Positions 1-7,763 of a stretch of 7,763 nucleotides of DNA are shown piece after piece. A program made the translations under genes and the position numbers. The notes under the pieces are model-generated. The model made no database searches. It was not told the DNA's origin and saw only the letters and a program-made list of their open reading frames with translations. Position 1 is the stretch's first letter. Every line of letters begins with the position of its first letter. Location: contig CAYRZF010000093.1 of assembly GCA_964428805.1 (NCBI GenBank), forward strand, positions 1-7,763. Reading direction: 5' to 3'. The DNA is from CAYRZF01 sp964428805. Its GTDB lineage: Bacteria; Methylomirabilota; Methylomirabilia; Rokubacteriales; CSP1-6.

Positions 1-90
1 CACGCGGTGGAAAAGATCCGCCGTCTCCAACAAGAAGACCCCAAATTACGCAAGACTGTCGAGACGCTCAGCCAGGAACTCAACTCATGA
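1..90 (+). CDS. dnaA: Chromosomal replication initiator DnaA, C-terminal end (5' part outside window)
   Basis: The first 29 codons are open and end at TGA (88-90). The peptide begins HAVEKIRRLQQEDPKLRKTV and closes with ETLSQELNS. This matches the last helix of DnaA domain IV, which follows the DnaA-box-binding signature that normally ends in HA-x-x-KI. DnaA binds 9-bp boxes at oriC, opens the duplex as an ATP-bound filament and recruits the helicase; this fragment holds only the end of its DNA-binding domain. The neighbour dnaN supports the call, since dnaA-dnaN is a widely conserved order. A terminator candidate starts 27 nt after the stop, which suggests dnaA and dnaN are separate transcripts. 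Identity rests on a short tail plus context, so it is good but not absolute. Confidence 0.88.
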   Translation, partial: HAVEKIRRLQQEDPKLRKTVETLSQELNS

Positions 91-116
91 CCGTCCGCGA
101 TCCAACGACTACCCAC

Positions 117-157
117 CGGAGCGTCCACAGCATCCCGCCCCCCGCTCCGCTTTTTTT
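117..157 (+). terminator. Candidate intrinsic terminator downstream of dnaA
   Basis: CGGAGCG (117-123) is perfectly complementary to CGCTCCG (143-149), giving a 7-bp GC-rich stem. One C and then seven T residues (151-157) follow, the layout of a Rho-independent terminator. The loop is long (19 nt), which weakens the prediction. The position, 27 nt after the dnaA stop and well before the dnaN ribosome binding site, fits termination of the dnaA transcript. Confidence 0.6.
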
Positions 158-189
158 CCGCTACCTTCCGCGTTCTCCCCGATATCCCT

Positions 190-245
190 TTTCCGATTAC
201 TCCTATGACTACTATTTGTTTTAAATTACTTTAGACTAAAGATTC
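190..245 (+). promoter_or_regulatory. AT-rich island, probable dnaN promoter region
   Basis: This stretch is clearly AT-rich inside GC-rich DNA and lies between the dnaA terminator candidate and the dnaN ribosome binding site, so it is the natural place for the dnaN promoter. No single hexamer pair is convincing. The best is TTACTC (197-202), 19 bp, TAAATT (222-227), each 4/6 to the sigma-70 consensus. TACTAT (210-215) is another possible -10. The regional call is inference from composition and position; the exact promoter is not resolved. Confidence 0.4.
229..241. repeat. 13-bp palindrome upstream of dnaN
   Basis: CTTTAG-A-CTAAAG is a perfect inverted repeat around one central base. Its internal hexamer TAGACT (232-237) recurs directly at 254-259, 22 bp (about two helical turns) downstream. 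With a one-base centre it is a poor RNA hairpin but a plausible DNA site for a dimeric regulator. Chance dyads of this size do occur in AT-rich DNA. Confidence 0.3.
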
Positions 246-270
246 GTAGTCGCTAGACTCGGAGGATTGT

Positions 271-1367
271 ATGGAGGTCGAACTCGAGCGTGACGCGTTT
301 CTGAAGGGGCTCCAAATGGTGCAAAACATCGTGGAGCCTCGGCAGACCCTGCCAATCCTGGCCAATGTGCTTCTGGAGGCGGATGGGGATGCCGTGCAGC
401 TTACCGCGACTGATCTCGCCGTCGGTGCGCGAGTATCCGTTCCGGCCAAGGTCGCGGCGAGGGGCTCGATTACGCTCTCGGCGCGGAAGCTTACAGAGAT
501 CGTGAAAGAGTTGCCCGCGGCGGCATTGGTACTCAAGGTACTGGAAAATGCCTGGGTGCAGCTTCGCTGTGGGGGGGTGTCGTACAAATTGGTGGGCCTG
601 GCGGCCGAGGATTTTCCCGCCGTGGTCCCGACCTCTGCGCCGGTTTGGGTGTCGCTGGACGGAAAGGTGCTTAAGGAGATGCTCGCCCAGACGGCGTTTG
701 CGATCTCTCACGATGAGAGCCGGTACGCGCTGAACGGGGTGCTTTTTTTGATTCAGGCGGGGAGGATCCGGTTGGTGTCGACCGACGGGCATCGGTTGGC
801 CCTTGCCTCCCGATCCCTGGCGGATGGAGGCGGCAGCGGGAGCGGGATCGTGCCGCGCAAGGCTGTGCAGGAGGTGGTGAGGGTCCTGGGGGTCGGGGAA
901 GAGGTGCAGGTAGCGCTGGTCGAGAATCAATTTATCTTGAAGATGCCGAACTTTCTTCTGATTGCTCGCCTCATCGAGGGGCAGTTCCCGAACTATGAGC
1001 AGGTAATTCCAAAGGGGCATCCGTGTCGCTTGATTCTTTCCCGGTCGGTGCTGGCGGCCGCGCTTCGTCGGGTGTCGGTCCTCTCAGAGGAGCGGACCAA
1101 GCCGGTTAAACTCCTCCTCTCCCCCGGAGCATTGAAATTATCGGCCTACAACCCCGAACTCGGAGAGGCCGAGGAAACGCTTCCCCTGGCCGACTACGCG
1201 GGAGAGGAAATGTCGATTGGGTTCAACTGTCGATACCTGTTGGACGCGCTTGGCGCGCTCGACGCCGAGCAAGTTGTGGTGGAACTCAAGGACGGATTGA
1301 GCCCCGGCGTCCTGAGAAGCCCGGAAGGGGAAGAATATTTCTGTGTTATAATGCCCATGAGGATTTA

Positions 1368-1368
<1 letters not shown>
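271..1368 (+). CDS. dnaN: DNA polymerase III sliding clamp (beta subunit)
   Basis: The 365-residue protein has the usual DnaN length (E. coli 366). It forms a head-to-tail dimer ring that tethers the replicative polymerase and other enzymes to DNA. The three repeated clamp domains fall at roughly residues 1-125, 126-245 and 246-365. Diagnostic segments are TLPIL (26-30), RYALNGVLF (141-149), VSTDGHRLAL (159-168, part of the pocket that binds clamp-binding peptides) and the C-terminal VIMPMRI. The ATG is fixed by a strong GGAGGA (261-266) four bases upstream. The stop TAG shares its last G with a possible GTG start of a 49-codon frame. A perfect extended -10 sequence is embedded near the 3' end. 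recF does not follow, although it often does elsewhere. Identification is secure. Confidence 0.98.
1344..1352 (+). promoter_or_regulatory. Extended -10 element inside the 3' end of dnaN
   Basis: TGTTATAAT is a perfect TATAAT hexamer preceded by the TGn extension, which allows sigma-70 promoters to work with a poor -35. No good -35 is visible about 17 bp upstream. The element is encoded by the codons for the conserved V-I-M of the clamp C-terminus; it needs the ATA isoleucine codon, which is uncommon in these genes. Transcription would begin near 1358-1360 and reach gyrB after a leader of about 155 nt. It could also be only a by-product of the conserved peptide. Confidence 0.35.
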
Positions 1369-6356
<4,988 letters not shown>

Positions 6357-6360
6357 CGGG

Positions 6361-6379
6361 CCCCGCTGCCGCGGGGTTT
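6361..6379 (+). terminator. GC hairpin just after gyrA (first of two)
   Basis: CCCCGC (6361-6366), loop TGCC, GCGGGG (6371-6376) is a perfect 6-bp stem followed by only three T residues. It begins five bases after the gyrA stop. Alone it is a weak terminator; it may help the second hairpin or protect the gyrA mRNA 3' end. Confidence 0.4.
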
Positions 6380-6407
6380 GACACCGGCCGCCGCCGCGGC
6401 CTATTTT
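6378..6407 (+). promoter_or_regulatory. Predicted sigma-70 promoter for serS, possibly leaderless
   Basis: A perfect -35 TTGACA (6378-6383) is followed by an 18-bp, entirely G/C spacer and TATTTT (6402-6407, 4/6 to TATAAT). The start of transcription is expected around 6414-6416, and the A of the serS ATG at 6416 is the nearest purine in that interval. The mRNA would then start at or next to AUG. The absence of any Shine-Dalgarno before serS fits this. The spacer is the stem-loop of the gyrA terminator candidate. Confidence 0.55.
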
Positions 6408-6409
6408 TT
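6386..6409 (+). terminator. Intrinsic terminator candidate between gyrA and serS
   Basis: GGCCGC (6386-6391), tetraloop CGCC, GCGGCC (6396-6401) forms a perfect all-GC 6-bp stem followed by TATTTTTT (6402-6409). This is a compact Rho-independent terminator for the gyrase transcript. The T-tract ends only six bases before the serS ATG, and the same bases overlap a predicted serS promoter. Confidence 0.65.
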
Positions 6410-6415
6410 ATCCCC

Positions 6416-7705
6416 ATGCTGGACCTCAAATTCATTCGGGAGCATCCCGAGCATGTGACGCGGGCCCTCGAGACCCGCGGGGGGGCGGAGCTCGTCAAAA
6501 AGCTGCTAGCCGTCGATTCCGATCGCCGGCGCATGCTTAAGGAGGCCGAAGACCTGAAGGCTGAGCACAATCGGGCCACAAAAGCGACGGCGCGTGAGTA
6601 TCCGGGAGGCGCAATCCCCGGGGGCCTGCGCGAGCAGATGCGTTCGAGATCGGATCGGATCAAGGAGCTGGACGCGGCGGTTGGGGTGGTGGAGCGGGAG
6701 ATCGAGACGATGCTGCTCCAGCTCCCCAACCTTTCGCACTCGAGCGTGCCTGTCGGTGGAGCGGGGGCAAACCAGGAGATGCGGCGGTGGGGAACGCCGC
6801 GGGAGTTCAGCTTCGACCCGAAGCCCCACTGGGAAGTCGGAGAGCGGTTGGGGATTCTGGATTTCGAGCGCGCCGCGAAGCTTGCCAAGTCGCGGTTCGC
6901 GGTGCTCTCGGGAGCGGGGGCGCGTCTGGAGCGTGCCCTGATCCAATTCATGCTCGATCTTCACACCCGGGAGCACGGTTACCGGGAGGTCTGGGTGCCG
7001 CACCTGGTCAACGCCGAGACGATGGTCGGCGCAGGCCAGTTGCCGAAGTTCGAAGAGCAGCTCTTCAAGACGCTCGAGCCCGAGGGACAGCGTCCGCTCT
7101 ATCTCATTCCGACAGCCGAGGTGCCCCTCACCTGCCTTCATGGAGACGAGATTCTGAAGGAACAGGAGCTGCCGAAGCGCTACGTTGCGTTCACGCCATG
7201 CTACCGCCGGGAGGCGGGAGCGGCCGGCCAGGACACGCGGGGGATGATCCGGCAGCACCAGTTCGACAAGGTGGAACTGGTCAAGATCGTGACGCCGGCC
7301 ACCTCGCACGACGAGCTCGAATCCATGGTGAGAAACGCCGAGGAGGTCCTGAAGCGGCTGGACCTCCCGTATCGGGTGGTGCTCCTGGCCACGGGCGACA
7401 CGGGGTTCGCTTCGGCCAAGACCTACGACCTCGAGGTGTGGCTGCCCGGACAGGGGAAGTATCGCGAGATCTCTTCGTGCTCCAACTGCGAGGCGTTTCA
7501 GGCTCGCCGCGCCGGGATTCGCTACCGCCCGGCCTCCGGAGGCAAGGCCGAGTTTGTTCACACGCTCAACGGGTCCGGCCTCGCGGTGGGGCGGACTCTC
7601 ATCGCCATTTTGGAGAATTTTCAGCAGGCCGATGGCAGCGTGACGATCCCGCAGGCGCTCCGTTCGTACATGGACGGGCTGGAACGGGTCGTGCCGGGCG
7701 CCTAA
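6416..7705 (+). CDS. serS: Seryl-tRNA synthetase
   Basis: This 429-residue class II synthetase activates serine with ATP and charges tRNA-Ser (and normally tRNA-Sec) in the cytoplasm. The N-terminal antiparallel coiled coil that grips the long variable arm of tRNA-Ser covers about 28-105, with an unusual Gly/Pro-rich tip (YPGGAIPGG, 62-70). The catalytic core includes TAEVPL (233-238, serine-binding region), motif 2 [21 protein letters not shown] (263-283) and motif 3 [19 protein letters not shown] (385-403) with its ATP-binding arginine. [15 protein letters not shown] (351-365) is also characteristic. The ATG is chosen because [12 protein letters not shown] is the canonical SerRS start and no better one lies upstream. 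No Shine-Dalgarno is present; CCCC directly precedes the ATG. A tRNA-Ser gene starts four bases after the stop. Length and motifs are complete. Confidence 0.98.
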   Translation: MLDLKFIREHPEHVTRALETRGGAELVKKLLAVDSDRRRMLKEAEDLKAEHNRATKATAREYPGGAIPGGLREQMRSRSDRIKELDAAVGVVEREIETMLLQLPNLSHSSVPVGGAGANQEMRRWGTPREFSFDPKPHWEVGERLGILDFERAAKLAKSRFAVLSGAGARLERALIQFMLDLHTREHGYREVWVPHLVNAETMVGAGQLPKFEEQLFKTLEPEGQRPLYLIPTAEVPLTCLHGDEILKEQELPKRYVAFTPCYRREAGAAGQDTRGMIRQHQFDKVELVKIVTPATSHDELESMVRNAEEVLKRLDLPYRVVLLATGDTGFASAKTYDLEVWLPGQGKYREISSCSNCEAFQARRAGIRYRPASGGKAEFVHTLNGSGLAVGRTLIAILENFQQADGSVTIPQALRSYMDGLERVVPGA

Positions 7706-7709
7706 AGAC

Positions 7710-7763
7710 GGAGGGGTGGCCGAGCGGTTGAAGGCGCCGGTCTTGAAAACCGGAATCCCGCAA
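7710..7763 (+). tRNA. tRNA-Ser (anticodon UGA), 5' part, cut by window end
   Basis: The sequence follows the serine tRNA layout: acceptor 5' strand GGAGGGG (7710-7716), T8 and G9, a 3-bp D-stem GCC/GGC (7719-7721 with 7733-7735) and the D-loop GAGCGGTTGAA. The anticodon stem CCGGT/ACCGG (7737-7741 with 7749-7753) encloses the loop CTTGAAA, with anticodon TGA at 7744-7746. It reads UCA and, by wobble, other UCN codons. The long variable arm starts at 7754 (AATCCCGCAA) and the window ends within it, so the T-arm and acceptor 3' strand are not visible. The anticodon arm matches E. coli tRNA-Ser(UGA) as remembered. Only four bases separate it from serS, so the two are probably co-transcribed. Confidence 0.95.

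Noticed and set aside
91..270. Possible oriC between dnaA and dnaN
   Set aside because: The gap is short. The closest DnaA-box match is GCGTCCACA (121-129), only 6 of 9 to TTATCCACA and inside the terminator loop. The AT-rich stretch with TAG-like trinucleotides on the - strand is not enough without boxes.
6787..7731. Alternative + strand frame (314 codons) overlapping serS
   Set aside because: It is out of frame with the clearly conserved SerRS motifs, composed mainly of Gly, Arg, Ala and Pro, and runs into the tRNA gene.

Overview
This window is a replication-initiation locus: the end of dnaA, then dnaN, gyrB, gyrA, serS and the start of a serine tRNA gene, all on the + strand. The DNA is GC-rich, except for an AT-rich island just upstream of dnaN. 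GyrB carries the roughly 170-residue insertion after the TOPRIM core that is typical of Gram-negative GyrB. recF, often found between dnaN and gyrB, is absent. Together these point to a GC-rich Gram-negative-type bacterium, for example a deltaproteobacterium-like or Methylomirabilota/NC10-like lineage. That placement is a guess, since no sequence comparison could be run.

Region 1 (1-270): the last 29 codons of DnaA, a good intrinsic-terminator candidate (117-157), an AT-rich stretch (about 190-245) with a short palindrome that is the likeliest dnaN promoter region, and a strong dnaN ribosome binding site. No convincing DnaA boxes were seen, so this gap is probably not the origin.

Region 2 (271-6356): dnaN, gyrB and gyrA. 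The 145-nt dnaN-gyrB gap contains a 49-codon open frame. Its GTG shares one base with the dnaN stop (TAGTG) and its TGA overlaps the gyrB ATG (ATGA). It also has a Shine-Dalgarno-like GAGGA at suitable spacing. A perfect extended -10 (TGTTATAAT) lies in the last codons of dnaN. gyrA either overlaps gyrB by 11 nt (TTG start) or starts 16 nt after it (ATG start).

Region 3 (6357-7763): the 59-nt gyrA-serS gap is very compact. It can be read as RNA (two hairpins, the second followed by a T-tract, hence a gyrA terminator) or as DNA (TTGACA, 18 bp, TATTTT, hence a serS promoter). serS has no Shine-Dalgarno sequence, and the predicted start of transcription falls on or next to its ATG, so serS may be made from a leaderless mRNA. 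A tRNA-Ser(UGA) gene begins four bases after the serS stop and is cut by the window edge. An enzyme and one of its own substrates are therefore encoded side by side.

Functionally, the genes cover replication initiation (DnaA), polymerase processivity (DnaN), supercoiling ahead of the fork (GyrA2B2) and serine charging of tRNA (SerS with tRNA-Ser). The protein genes are ordinary housekeeping genes. What is unusual lies in the junctions between them and in the quinolone-binding segment of GyrA.
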